From: Berberis thunbergii
Lineage: Eukaryota > Streptophyta > Magnoliopsida > Ranunculales > Berberidaceae
Assembly: GCA_003290165.1 (NCBI GenBank)
Contig: QNQO01000508.1
Coordinates: 372,001 to 436,000 of the forward strand
Length of the DNA stretch: 64,000 nt
Reading direction: 5' to 3'
Shown piece by piece: positions 47,411 through 58,405 of the stretch (its first letter is position 1; every line of letters begins with the position of its first letter). A program made the position numbers and the translations under genes. The notes under the pieces were generated by a model. That model worked only from the letters and a program-made list of their open reading frames with translations. It was not told where the DNA came from and did no database searches.

Positions 47411-48150
47411 CACCTAAGTTTGAATTCATTGCAAATTGTTAATGCAACTTCATTTATTTCTGCAATCAAATCACCATAAGTGAGATTGTCATATGACATA
47501 TGAGATTGTTCCATTGAATTGAAGCTTAAAATTGTGTCTAATTGTTTCAGTAAAAGTTGAAGGAAGTCCAGCAAGGAATTTTTCTTTCTTAAATGGACTA
47601 TTTGCATCTGGTCTAAGCATGATCTTTGATAAAAACATGTCTTTGTACCTTCTAAAATATTAAGGTGTTGGGCACCTTAGGTTTATAAGGATTTCTTTTG
47701 ATTTATCTTGAAAATGAGTTGGATCTCCTATGAATTGTTTGAGTATAGAAAAAATGAGAGTTGGGACGGAATCATAGATGGTATATCCGAGTTCTGTTTT
47801 GATTTATTGGTCTAAATAATCTATTTTGACAACATTGAAAATATTGTATATTTCTTGTTGGTTTAGATAGTAATCTCGCCATCCTTTTAATTGGCTAGTA
47901 AAACCAGCAATGATAATTTTTACTATTTGATTGTCATCCTTGCCTTCATTCCTATGGGCTGAGGCTAGCATTGTTATTTCGATAGTTGTGTCTATAATAT
48001 TTTATTCACTTTGGTTGTCTATATTCCACTCATAAATTGATCCAGTGGACTAGTGAGATGCGGCTATTTAACCCTTTTCTTCCAATTGGAGGTCTAGGAA
48101 GGACGATCTTGGATAATAGTTTCTTGTGGAGGGTAGGTATGGATTTGAAC
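47411..48150 (-). pseudogene. Partial coat protein of copy F
   Basis: Minus-strand sequence matches the coat-protein region of copy G at 52255-52970 (shared words around PPQETIIQDR and the FNSMEQSHM block at 47520-47495). It ends at about 47411, where it is joined to the reverse transcriptase; zinc knuckle and protease are missing. Confidence 0.7.
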
Positions 48151-48752
48151 AAGGTAGATATAATAATGCTAATGGTATTGAACCAGGTAGCATATCATAT
48201 CCATGGGTTTGTATATTGAGGGTTAAGGTTTTTTAAATATTTGGGTCATGAAGTGATATAGCGAAATTGGGATAACAATTGAAATAGACTGGTCCTAAAC
48301 CTAGGGATGTCTCTACTATCCCTAGGAGTAAGTCTTGGAATTTGTTGTGCCTCCAGTCTCTAAGACAAATCAGTGCAGAAGCATCTAAACCTATTCTTGT
48401 AAGAGGTTTTATTCATATTTGAATTAATCCGATGTGGATATAATTAAATTATTTTTGCATATGTTTTTTCAGTTTTTCTGAAGTGAGTGAATTGATTGGT
48501 TCTTGAGCTGGACCTAAGGGTAAAGTATCTTTTATGACCTTGATGATTTGTTCAGTTTGTTGATTAAAGATTGATTAATTTTCTATTATAAATTGATGGC
48601 TTCTTGTAAACATCATCTTTTGAAATTTCAGGAATTGACCATTGTTGTAATTTGTTTTCTATTTCAGAAACTTGACATTCTACACTATTAATTGGTTATA
48701 TGGCCTTGCTTTTAGAAGATGAAGAGCGAGTAAACTTAGCTAAAAGAAACAT
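48150..48752 (-). pseudogene. Movement protein of copy F
   Basis: Start codon on the minus strand at 48752, followed by sequence like copy G's movement protein (LAKFTRSSSSSKSKA at the N-terminus). 30K-type movement proteins modify plasmodesmata for cell-to-cell transport. Stops interrupt it; the C-terminal part and linker are missing. Confidence 0.7.
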
Positions 48753-49235
48753 ATTTTGAAGAGCTAAGGGATTTGGCTAATGTTGCTACTCTTGTTCTAC
48801 TTCAAATACGTAGCATATAAATCATAAATTATATTTGATGTTCTTTGCCTGAAGGATGACGAATGGGTTATCCTAAATTCTGAAGACACTTGGACAACAT
48901 ATTTTCATAAGAGAGTAATGAGTTTACCTCAAACGAGACTATCAAATATGAGACCATCAAATGAGACCACTGAGCGGGACCACCTACACCCAACAACAAC
49001 GCCTACCACGGTAACAAAGGGTTTCCATGGCTGACTAACGCTAGCTACATGGCTGTGACACCTACCGATGCTTGTATGCAAGGATTTCCCCAGAAACTCT
49101 GTCAAAAGACTTCGTCTACCAACGTATAAACTGCAAGGGTTTCCCCCATAGACTTTCGTCTACCAATATTACTCTTGGCTAACCACTATTCCTCCTGAAA
49201 AAATGTTGGACACATGGTTTTGATAACAAAAGTTA

Positions 49236-49970
49236 CACAAGACTACAGACTTGTGGCAAAGGTTGTCAAAGATAATATATAGTTTATATATAAGTGCCTG
49301 AGATAAAGCAACAGTAACAACAATGCTTAATTCCTTATAGAAAATTTAGCATAGATACAAGACGATTGAAAGCATGCAATTCTATTAAAGGAAATTCAAA
49401 TATTGAATACTGTAACAAACTTGAAACACTTACAGAATTCTTAGGAATGAAACTTGAAAATTACAACATGTTTGCACAAGGATTACAGGAGGATTGAGGA
49501 TTATAGAGGCTATGGAAGATGTGATTCGAAAGGATGTGATGTTCCTTGTTGGACTTCCTTAAACTTTCGTTGAAACAATTAGACACAATCTTAGGCTTCA
49601 TCAATGGAACAATAACATAGCCTCTATAATCCTCAATCCTCTTGTAATCCCTATGCAAAGCAGCTGTAATTTTCAAGTTTCATTCCCAAGAATTTTGTCA
49701 GTATCTAGGCTAAATTTTTAGTATTTTGTATTTCAATTTCCCAAGAATGCTGTAATTTTCAGTATTCCCAATAATGCTGTAATTTTTAGTATTTTGTATT
49801 TCAATTTCCTTTAATAAAATTGCATAATTTCAATCATCATGTATCTAGATTAAATTTTCTATAAGGGATTAGGCATTGATGTTACTGTTGCTCTATCTCA
49901 AATACTTATATATAAACTATAGATTATCTTTGATAACATTTGCCACAAGTCTGTAGTCCTTGGTAACTTC
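49236..49970. repeat. Inverted repeat at the head-to-head junction of copies F and G
   Basis: 49236-49525 and 49612-49970 are inverted copies of the viral 3' end/leader segment (for example ggattgaggattatagaggc at 49491 against gcctctataatcctcaatcc at 49620). Between them lie about 75 bp of coat-protein sequence in plus orientation (49541-49611). A read-through transcript could fold into a hairpin of about 300 bp. Confidence 0.85.
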
Positions 49971-50407
49971 TGATATCAGAGCCATGTGTCTTGCATTTTT
50001 CGGGGAGAATAGTGGTTAGCTAAGAGTAACGTTGGTAGACTAAAGTCTATGGGGGAAACCCTTGCAGTCTATAAGTTGGTAAACGAAGTCTTATGACAGT
50101 CTCTGGGGAAACCCTTGTGTCACGGCCTTGTAGCTAGCATTGGTCAGCCAGGGATACCCTTTGTTGTCGTGGTAGGCGTTGTTCTTGGGTATAGGTGGTC
50201 CCGCTCAGTGGTCCCATTTGAAAGTTCCGTTTGAGGTAAGCTCATTACTCTCTTTTGAAAATATGTTGTCCAAGTGTCTTTAGAGTCTAGGATAACCCAT
50301 TCTTCATCTTTCAGGCAAAGAACATCAGATATAATTTATGATTTATATTCTAAGTATTTGAAGTAGAACAAGATTAGCAATATTAGCCAAATCCCTTGGC
50401 TCTTCAA
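49612..50407 (+). promoter_or_regulatory. Leader of copy G with tRNA-Met primer-binding site
   Basis: TGATATCAGAGCC (49971-49983) differs at one base from the consensus site for initiator-Met tRNA used by caulimovirids. The leader has repeated words (gttggtagac; ctctggggaaacccttg) also found in the leader of H. The first large ORF begins at 50408. Confidence 0.8.
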
Positions 50408-51160
50408 AATATGTCCATTTTATCTAAGTTTACTAGCTCTTCATTTTCTAGAAGCAAGGCCAAAAAACCAATCAATAGTTTAGAATGTCAAGCTTCATAA
50501 ATAGAAAACAAATTACAACAATGGTCAATTCCTAAAATTCCATAATACGATGTTTACAAAAAGCCATCAATTTTTAATCAAAATCAATTTTTAATCAACA
50601 AACTAAATAAATCATCAAGGTCATAGAAGATATTTTACCCTTAGGTCCAACTCAAGAATCAATCCATTTACTCACTCCAGAAAAACTGGAAGAACATATA
50701 CAAAAATAATTTAATTATATCCATATCGGATTAATCCAAGTAGGAATTAAGCCTCTTACAAGAATAGGTTTAGATGCTTTTGCAATGATTTGTCTTAAAG
50801 ACTGCAGGCACAACAAATTCTAAGACTTACTCCTTGGGATAGCAGAGACGTCCCTAGGTTTAGGACCAGTCTATTTCAGCTGTTATCCTAGTTTCACTAT
50901 ATCACTTCATGACCCAAATATTTTAGAAACCTTAACCATCAATATACAAACCTCTGGATATGATATAATACCTGGTTCAATACCATTAGCATTATTATAT
51001 TGTATCACATACAAAGCTATGAAAACTCAAATCAATCATCAAGCAAAAGAAATATTCACAAAATGATACACATTCCTTTTCCAAACAAGCAAAAATAAAA
51101 CAAATGTTATTGTTCCAAAGACTATTAGATGGGATCAAGTCACTCTTCCAAGTTCATGAC
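50408..51160 (+). pseudogene. Movement protein of copy G
   Basis: Begins MSILSKFTSSSFSRSKAKKP. The core holds QESIHLLTPEKLEEHIQK, IQVGIKPLTRIGLDAFAMIC and SLGLGPVYFSCYPSFTISLH, the pattern of the caulimovirid 30K-superfamily movement domain. At least three stops (after ECQAS, after HIQK and in the middle) break the frame. Followed by the linker open frame 51163-51453. Confidence 0.82.
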
Positions 51161-51162
51161 AA

Positions 51163-51707
51163 GTGCAAACCGAACCAAGGCCTCCTCCACCAAGTGAATT
51201 GTCTCAAATAGTCTCACATGATGATGTAACTATTGAATTACAGTTTATATCCACCAAAATAACCAAACTGGCAATAGATACTCTCCCATCACCAAAAACT
51301 TCAATTTTTTCCATTAGAACAACACCTCAAACATTAAGAAGTCAATTTGTCACAAATATAGATTTAACAAAATTAAGAAAAAACCCACAATATTCTCAAA
51401 TCCCTCAACAATCTATACAAATTATCAACAATCTAAAATATAACATCAAGTAAATAGAAAATCACCAACTCCATCAGAAATGGGAGACCCATCCCAAATT
51501 TACATGTTAACAAAAGAATTCAAATTAGACAAAGAATACATCAGGCAAAAATATGAACTACCTTATAATGAAAACAAAAGAAATCAATTTTTTCAAAACC
51601 ATCCAACTCATGAAGAAATAGTACAATTAGGAGAACTCTTTTACCAATTTTGTGAAAAACTCCAAGTCAATTATCACTTCATTGACTGGTATAAAAATAA
51701 TTATTAA
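51163..51707 (+). pseudogene. Linker region between movement and coat proteins, copy G
   Basis: Two open frames (51163-51453 and 51480-51707). The second contains EFKLDKEYIRQKYELPYNEN ... LFYQFCEKLQVNYHFIDWYK, a module of about 65 residues that recurs twice in copy H (56680-56880 and 57140-57330). Role unknown. Confidence 0.65.
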
Positions 51708-53260
51708 GAAAGTCTAAATGTCATAACAAATATAAACACCTAAAAACTCAAAGACAATACAATCACAGAATCTAAAATACCTCATTTAGAACAAATATAT
51801 TACAAAACCCTAGGCGCAGAAGTTGTAGCCTCCCCAATCAAACATGCCAATGAAATCACTTCAAATCAAATGCATTATGGAATAGAAAATTCATTGAACA
51901 AAACAATTACAGAAATATACTTTTGCACACAATAGGTCAACATGTATTCAATGATAAACCTGCCAATACCCCAAGAATCTATAAAACCTCTTAAACCAAT
52001 TCCATATTTTAAACCAGCAACTATTGACAAATGAACAATTTCATCTCAAGCCAATTTTATTGACCAAATCAATAAATAAAAAAATTGGCACAATTAACAC
52101 TCAATGATATATAACCTACAAAATCATCCTCAAGCTCAAATAATATTAATGTTTTATCACAATTATCATATACTAAAAAAGAGTCTGATTCACTATTCCA
52201 AATGATTTCAAAATTAAATATATCAATCCGTTCAACATCAAAATTTATACCATTACCCTCCACAAGAAACTATTATCCAAGACCGTTATTCTCAGACCTC
52301 TAATTTGAAGAAAAAAATGTCAAACAATCGCATCTCACTATTCCACATGATCAATTTATGACTGGAATATAGACAGTCAAAGTGAACAAAAATTATAGAC
52401 ACAACTATCAAAATAACAATGTTAGCCTCAGCTCATAGGAATGAAGGCAAGGATGACAATCAAATAGTAAAAATTATCATTGCTGATTTTACTGTCCAAT
52501 TAAAATGATGGCGGGATTACTATCTAAACCAACAAGAAAATACAATATTGTCAATGATGTCAAAATAGATTATTTAGGCCAACAAATCAAAACAGAAATC
52601 GGAGAAACCATCTATGATTCCGTCCCAACTCTCATTTTTGCTATATTCAGACACTTCATAAGAGATCCAACTCACTTTCAAGAAAAATCAAAAGAAATCC
52701 TTATAAACCTAAGGTGTCCAACACTTAAAGATTTCATATGGTACAAAGAAATGTTCTTATCAAAGATCATGCTTAGACCAGATGCCAATAGTCCATTTTG
52801 GAAAGAAATATTCCTTTATTGACTTCCTTCAAGTTTCACTGAAACAATTCTCAGGCTTTAATTCAATGGAACAATCTCATATGAAAATCTCACTTATGGT
52901 GATTTGATTGCAAAAATAAATAAAGTTGCATTAACAATTTGCAATAATCTCAAACTTAGAGCCTAATTAAAACATCAAAATCTAACAAAAAGAAAAGAAT
53001 TAGGTGACTTCTGTCAACAATATGGTTTCGGACCAATCAAAGCGCCATCATCAAAATTAAAAACATAAAAATATATAAACAAAAACCTACATACTCAAAG
53101 AGATCTTCTAAATTCAATCCTTACAAGAAACTACAAACAAAACAATCATACACTAAAACACAATCAAATCAACCAACTTGCTTCAAATGTGGCAAAACAG
53201 GTAATTTTGCAAGAGATTGCAAATTAGAAAGAAAATTTAAAATTTATAAATATCAGACGA
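51708..53260 (+). pseudogene. Coat protein of copy G with altered zinc knuckle
   Basis: Frames are broken by many stops. The open frame 52505-52822 covers part of the capsid core (WYKEMFLSKIMLRPDANSPF). At 53179-53220 the sequence encodes CFKCGKTGNFARDC: spacing fits the CCHC zinc knuckle C-x2-C-x4-H-x4-C, but Asn stands in the His position. A basic/Lys-rich stretch precedes it. Confidence 0.8.
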
Positions 53261-53639
53261 GTTAAAAAATGTGCTTCATAAAATACTCATCGAATCTTAA
53301 TCTGAATCTGATTCAGATCACGATGATCCTCAACTTTACAATATCCTAACATTTGAATATGATTCTGATTAATCCTCAAATGATCAAATTTATGCATGTG
53401 ACTGAAATGAGATTTCGTGCATCAATGTAATCTCAAAACAGAAAGAATCAAGTATTTTATTAGACTTTATTGACAAAATAGACAATCCTCAACTAAAACA
53501 TGACTACTTAGTCAAAATAAAATATTTAATGTGCAAACAAGAATCAGCAATCACAGACAACCCATACTACAATCTTCAAGAAAACATTGATAGATTCAAA
53601 TTCCACACCAAAAACCAATAACCTTACAAGATCTCCAAA

Positions 53640-54200
53640 ATGAAATTAATAATCTCAAAATGGAAATGTGACAATTAAAACAAAAGAATCTACAAATGAA
53701 AGAATTAATATTTTACAATCTTCAAGAACAAAAGAAACCAGAAACATCTAACAAAGAAAAAGAAATACTCCAAGAAGAAGCCAAAAAAAAGATTAAAAAT
53801 AAATTTCTACAATATTTTCACAAATCAAATTTTGCAAATGGTATATCAATATCACCTTGATCATTCACGAAGAATTCAAGATTAATCCTCTCAAGATATT
53901 TTGAACAAACAAATGACAAACTTTACACTGCAAATAATCAACAATTAAAAGGCAATTACAAATTAACAAATGCTCAAATTTACCATCAACCATTTTACAT
54001 TAACCAAGAATTTGTTTTCATAAAAAATCTAAGACAAGAAATTATTCTAAGAACTCTTTTTTTGTCAACAATCTACCCATTCCAATCAAGCGATAAAAGA
54101 ATACCTGCAAAGATTTTAGGAGAAGAAGTCTTCTTCCCATTTCGTTACAATAAACATCCAAAGATTTTACAACTTTACAAGAACATTTAATCACCAAGGA
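53640..54200 (+). pseudogene. Coiled-coil and protease remnant of copy G
   Basis: 53640-53850 is Lys/Glu/Gln-rich (coiled-coil-like), followed by protease C-terminal sequence (KLTNAQIYHQPFYINQEFVF, then IILRTLFLSTIYPF). The D-T/S-G active-site block expected about 40 residues earlier is not recognisable at 53840-53900. Confidence 0.6.
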
Positions 54201-54246
54201 ATCCCCAACAAAGTTCTTATCAAATTCTGATTTAAAATCTTCAATA

Positions 54247-55850
54247 TGGCCTTGCCAGGACAAACCAATTCATTTTACATGAATCAGTATTTTCAAATCA
54301 ATTTTCAATATTCAAAATTGCATCATTTAACAATTTTCAAAATTGATATTCTTGCAACTCAATTTAACGGTCTCAGTCGTTCAGCACAAACTAAACTTTC
54401 AACAAATCGAAAAAGATCTTGTTGATGATATATGAGCAGCCTTCAAATCCAACAATGAAACTCAAATGAGAGCCTCATTAAAAAGGCTATGCAAAAGGTT
54501 ATCAAAGGCCAAAGTGAAAAGATTTGTCAAATATGACAAATCCAAGGCTCGATCCATCATGACCAGTAATGCATTAGCCAACTCATGCTCAGGCAATTTT
54601 GCCTTGTCCAATAGCAATGAAAATTCAAAAACCAAAAGACAAAATCAATCTGATCAGTCAAATGTTCAGCCCAACAACATGTCTCTAAGTGATGTAGATT
54701 ACAGCTTAATTGATTATGTTGAATCAACTAAGATGATGTCTCATGAATGGACCAAGAATAATTGGTTACATTTTAATGAGCTTATCAATGACAAAGAATT
54801 GGAAAAATCCAATGTAACAATTTTTACTAACTTTTATGGAAAAAAAATGTTTTATCTCTCAATGTCAATGCAGATCCAATGGCAAAAACATTTTTCTATG
54901 AAATGGGGTTCGTTGGCAAAATCCTATCAAAATCTCTAGAAAACCTTTACTAGTGTCCTATTCTCAATAACACTGTCAAGAATCTTGCACACATGGTGTA
55001 TCAAGACACTGATGAAATTGAAATCGGGATGGTTGCTACTCCACCTGAATGGATCAAGGAATATAATAAAGTCTTGTTCTCTCCATGATACAAGATTTTA
55101 ACTCTCAAGAATTTCAAAACACAAATTTCAATGTTTCCTCATCAATATGAAGTTCTTTCTGGGTTAAAAGATCAAAGAGCCAAATCAATCATTGACCTCA
55201 ATATTCAAGCCAATCAAGACAAATGTATTCAAGTTCTTGCTAACGGATACAGGACTTTAATCTACAGTACCCGAAGCAATCCTTAAGTGGTAAAAAATAT
55301 GTTTTTCTACAAACATTTGATCAAAAACAAGAATTGGGACTTGGCTTTCCAAACTACCAAGTTTCTCGAGAAATTGGAACAACAACGATCTATTCAAAAT
55401 CACCATCAACATCTTATCCAATGAAATCTCAAATACGGATGGTTTCACTAAACCCACCAATTCTAAACTTAATAATGGACAAGTATATTCACATGTCAAA
55501 TCCACTAAATCCCTCCAAAATCTCATTATCAAAAACATGATCATAACATCCCACCAACCCATCCCTTTCAACACTATTTCAAATCATTATTGGTCATGTG
55601 TCCCCAATCCTGGCCCACATATCAACATCCAACCATCAATAATGCCACAACTATCCAAATGCACCGAAAGTTCAATCCTTTCAACCTCAATTATTCTACA
55701 TCTTGCCAAAACCATCTCAATCAATACCGAACACACTTATCCAAGCTTCAATAATGGTGTGTCTCAAAGAATCCAATGTTCTTCTATGGCTCTAAAAGCA
55801 AGCAATCCCAATAGTTCAAGACATCATTTTGAATCACATCTTTCATAGCC
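54247..55850 (+). pseudogene. 3' ORF of copy G
   Basis: Begins MALPGQTNSFYMNQYFQINF directly after protease sequence. It continues through an open frame of 157 codons (54466-54939) and blocks TPPEWIKEYNKVLFSP and QYEVLSGLKDQRAKSIIDLN (55045-55200). I see no similarity to the 3' ORF of copy H, though the flanking non-coding DNA is shared. Unknown function. Confidence 0.55.
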
Positions 55851-56130
55851 CTTGTAATCCCCGATCCTCTTGTAATCCTTGTGCAAAGCTACTGTAACTT
55901 TCAAGTTTATATTTCAAGTTTCATTCCCACGAATTCTATAAGTGTTTCAAGTTTATTTCAGTATTCTGTATTTCAATTTCCTTTAATAAAATTGCTTGCT
56001 TTCGATCGTCATGTATCTATGCTAAATTTTCTATAAGGGATTAGGCATTGTTGTTATTGTTGTTCTATCTCACACACTTATATATAAACTATAGATTATC
56101 TTTGATATTATTTGCCACAAGTCTGTAGTC
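55790..56130 (+). promoter_or_regulatory. Promoter/poly(A)/leader segment joining copies G and H
   Basis: Degenerate TATA region at about 55793 (ctctaaaagcaag), then AATAAA at 55985-55990, then the leader start. It serves as 3' end of G and 5' end of H in a head-to-tail arrangement. The tRNA-Met primer site expected near 56136 is deleted. Confidence 0.7.
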
Positions 56131-56576
56131 CTGAGTAACTTGAGTAACGTTGGTAGACGAAAGTCTCTGGGAAAACCCTTGCAGTCTATACGTTGGTAGA
56201 CGAAGTCTTTTGACAGAGTCTCTGGGGAAACCCTTGCAGTCAAGTGTTGGTAGGCGTCACAGCCTTGTATCTAGCATTGGTCGACCGTAAATGCCCTTAG
56301 TTGTTGTGGTAGGCATTGTTGTTGGGTGTAGGGGGTCCCGCTCAGTGGTCCCATATGATGGTCATGTATATGATGGTTCTGTTTGAGGTAAACCCATTAC
56401 TCTCTTTTGAAAATATGTTGTTCAGGTGTCTTTAGATTCTAGGATAACTCGTACTTCATCCTTCAGGCAAAGAACATCAGATATAATTTATGATTTATAT
56501 GCTAAGTAGTTGAAATAGAACAAGAGCGGCAACAATAGCCAAATCCCTTAGTTTTCAATATCCTAGTCTTCAGATC

Positions 56577-58020
56577 ATGTTTTCTTTCAAAGATCATTTA
56601 GATAAAATGATGAAACGGTAAACATGTTCTCAAGAACCAATTAATTTAAACACACCACAAGATAAATCTGCACAAGTAAGAAATGAATTTAAGATAAACA
56701 AAGCTAGTATTCAAGAAGAATTTATGCAAGATTATAATTCTGCAAAAAGACCAATTTTACTCAACCACTAATGAGACCCAAAGAGATCAAATAGGGGAAA
56801 TGTTTTATGAATTTTGTGAAATAAACAAAGTCAATACTCCATTTTCCAATGGTTCGAAAATCACTACTCAAAATCCCAAAGCAACTCAACAAATACAAAA
56901 CCTTCAGACTTAGAAGAACAAATTAATCAAAAACTAGATAAGTTAAAACCAATCTTAGAATCACAATCTTCAACCCGAGATTCAAGAACATCCTATCTAA
57001 CCAATCTTGATCAAGAAACTCTGAATCATACAATTAATCAAAATTTTCAATCTAAAAATAAACAAGATAACTTTAGCCAAGACTTATCTACACAAGATAA
57101 TCTTAACAATTCATCCCAAAGTCATAACATTAGTGCCAATTTCAAATTAGATAAAGAATTTATCAAATTAGAATTCATGGAAAATTATAATAAACAAAAG
57201 AGAAAAACAAAAATTCTATTCAAAACACAATGAACAAGAAAAAGATAAAATATGTCAAATATTTTGTGATTTCTGTGAACAATTTCAAATCAATAAACCA
57301 CTCTTTCAATTGTACGAAAACAATTATTCAAAGGGTAAAGATGAAACCACATCATGCTTATCCGGTCCAGAACCAAAAGAATCAAACATTGAAAATAAGT
57401 CCAGCCGTGTCACTTTCAATCACAATCCACAAACATTTCAAACACAAATTATTAAGCCAAAATCATGTCACAAGTCAAATGTGTATACTCTTTCCACACA
57501 AGACAGTGACAACTTCAATAATTCTCCACCAAACACACATGAAAAGAATTGCAAACAAAAAACAAACAATCACACACAAAACAACAAATAAAGAAAGTAA
57601 TTGAAAAGCAAAAGTCTTCTATAGAAAGGTTTTGCTTAAAATTTGGACAACCAGACCACATCAAAAGGAATCATAACAAGTGGGAGAAAAAAGATAAATT
57701 GCTTAGATCATAATCAAAGATATTGCCATGCGAATCAAAATCAAATAATACACAATATAAGGCCTCGTCTAGTCAAGAAAACTTTGAGTCTAATCAAACT
57801 AAAGAATCCAATGAATTTAAAACTACAAGAAAATCAATATCAATAAAAAAATCAACATATCGCTTTACAAGATGTTCAAAGAGAAATAAATATTCTCAAA
57901 AAATAAATTTATCATATGAAAAATATCAATCTCGAAGACATCAAGTTACACTTTCCCAATACAATCTCACAAATAAAACTACAAAGATAGTATGTCAATA
58001 TCACATTAATAATCAATAAA
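56577..58020 (+). pseudogene. N-terminal region of copy H polyprotein with zinc-knuckle remnant
   Basis: ATG at 56577 (MFSFKDHLDKMMKR) follows the shared leader by a few bases. Two copies of the linker module occur: FKINKASIQEEFMQDYN at about 56690 and FKLDKEFIKLEFMENYNKQK at about 57147. Around 57626-57675, CLKFGQPDHIKRNHNK has zinc-knuckle spacing, but the second and last Cys are replaced. A basic and coiled-coil-like stretch follows (57720-58020). Many stops. Confidence 0.6.
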
Positions 58021-58400
58021 GAGTATAAATTACTACAACTGCACTTTTAGATTCATATGTTGATCTAAATTGTGTCTCAGAAGGATTAATTCATTTAAAA
58101 TATTTTGAAAAAACTAAAAAAAATTATATGCGGCAAATAAAGAACAATTACAAGTTAATTACAAATTATCAAATGTCATATTTGCCATCAAAAGTATTGT
58201 ATCAATCAAGAATTCATTTTAGTAAAAAATATGGGTTAAGAAATCATTTTAGGTACACAATTCCTAAGATCTATCTACCTCTTCAAGGTTGATCAACATG
58301 GTATAACAACAAAAATATTTGGAGAAAATATTATTTTTCCATTTATGACAAAACCCAAAAACTGCACATCTCAATGAAATAAGAAGATAAGTTCAAATTG
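58021..58400 (+). pseudogene. Aspartic protease of copy H
   Basis: TTALLDSYVDLNCVSEGLIH (58035-58095) is the active-site block; the catalytic D is at 58050-58052, but the triplet reads D-S-Y instead of D-S/T-G. Downstream, sequence equivalent to the protease of copy G follows in broken frames. Confidence 0.7.
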
Positions 58401-58405
58401 CCAAT

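Larger units (their letters stand above)
44106..49540 (-). mobile_element. Endogenous caulimovirid (florendovirus-like) copy F, recombinant
   Basis: Read on the minus strand from 49540 to 44106: promoter/leader, movement protein, partial coat protein, directly reverse transcriptase and RNase H, a 3' ORF, promoter with TATA box, poly(A) signal and the start of a second leader. The same non-coding unit lies at both ends (49236-49525 and 44145-44460), the terminal redundancy expected of an integrated circular pararetrovirus genome. All reading frames are broken. The 5' genes resemble copy G and the 3' genes copy H. Confidence 0.85.
49541..56130 (+). mobile_element. Endogenous florendovirus-like copy G (movement/coat component)
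   Basis: Order: coat-protein scrap (49541-49611), promoter/leader with primer site (49612-50407), movement protein, linker, coat protein with zinc knuckle, decayed protease, then directly a 3' ORF, promoter and poly(A) region (55790-56000). No reverse transcriptase or RNase H is present between the protease (ends about 54190) and the 3' ORF (starts 54247). Confidence 0.82.
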
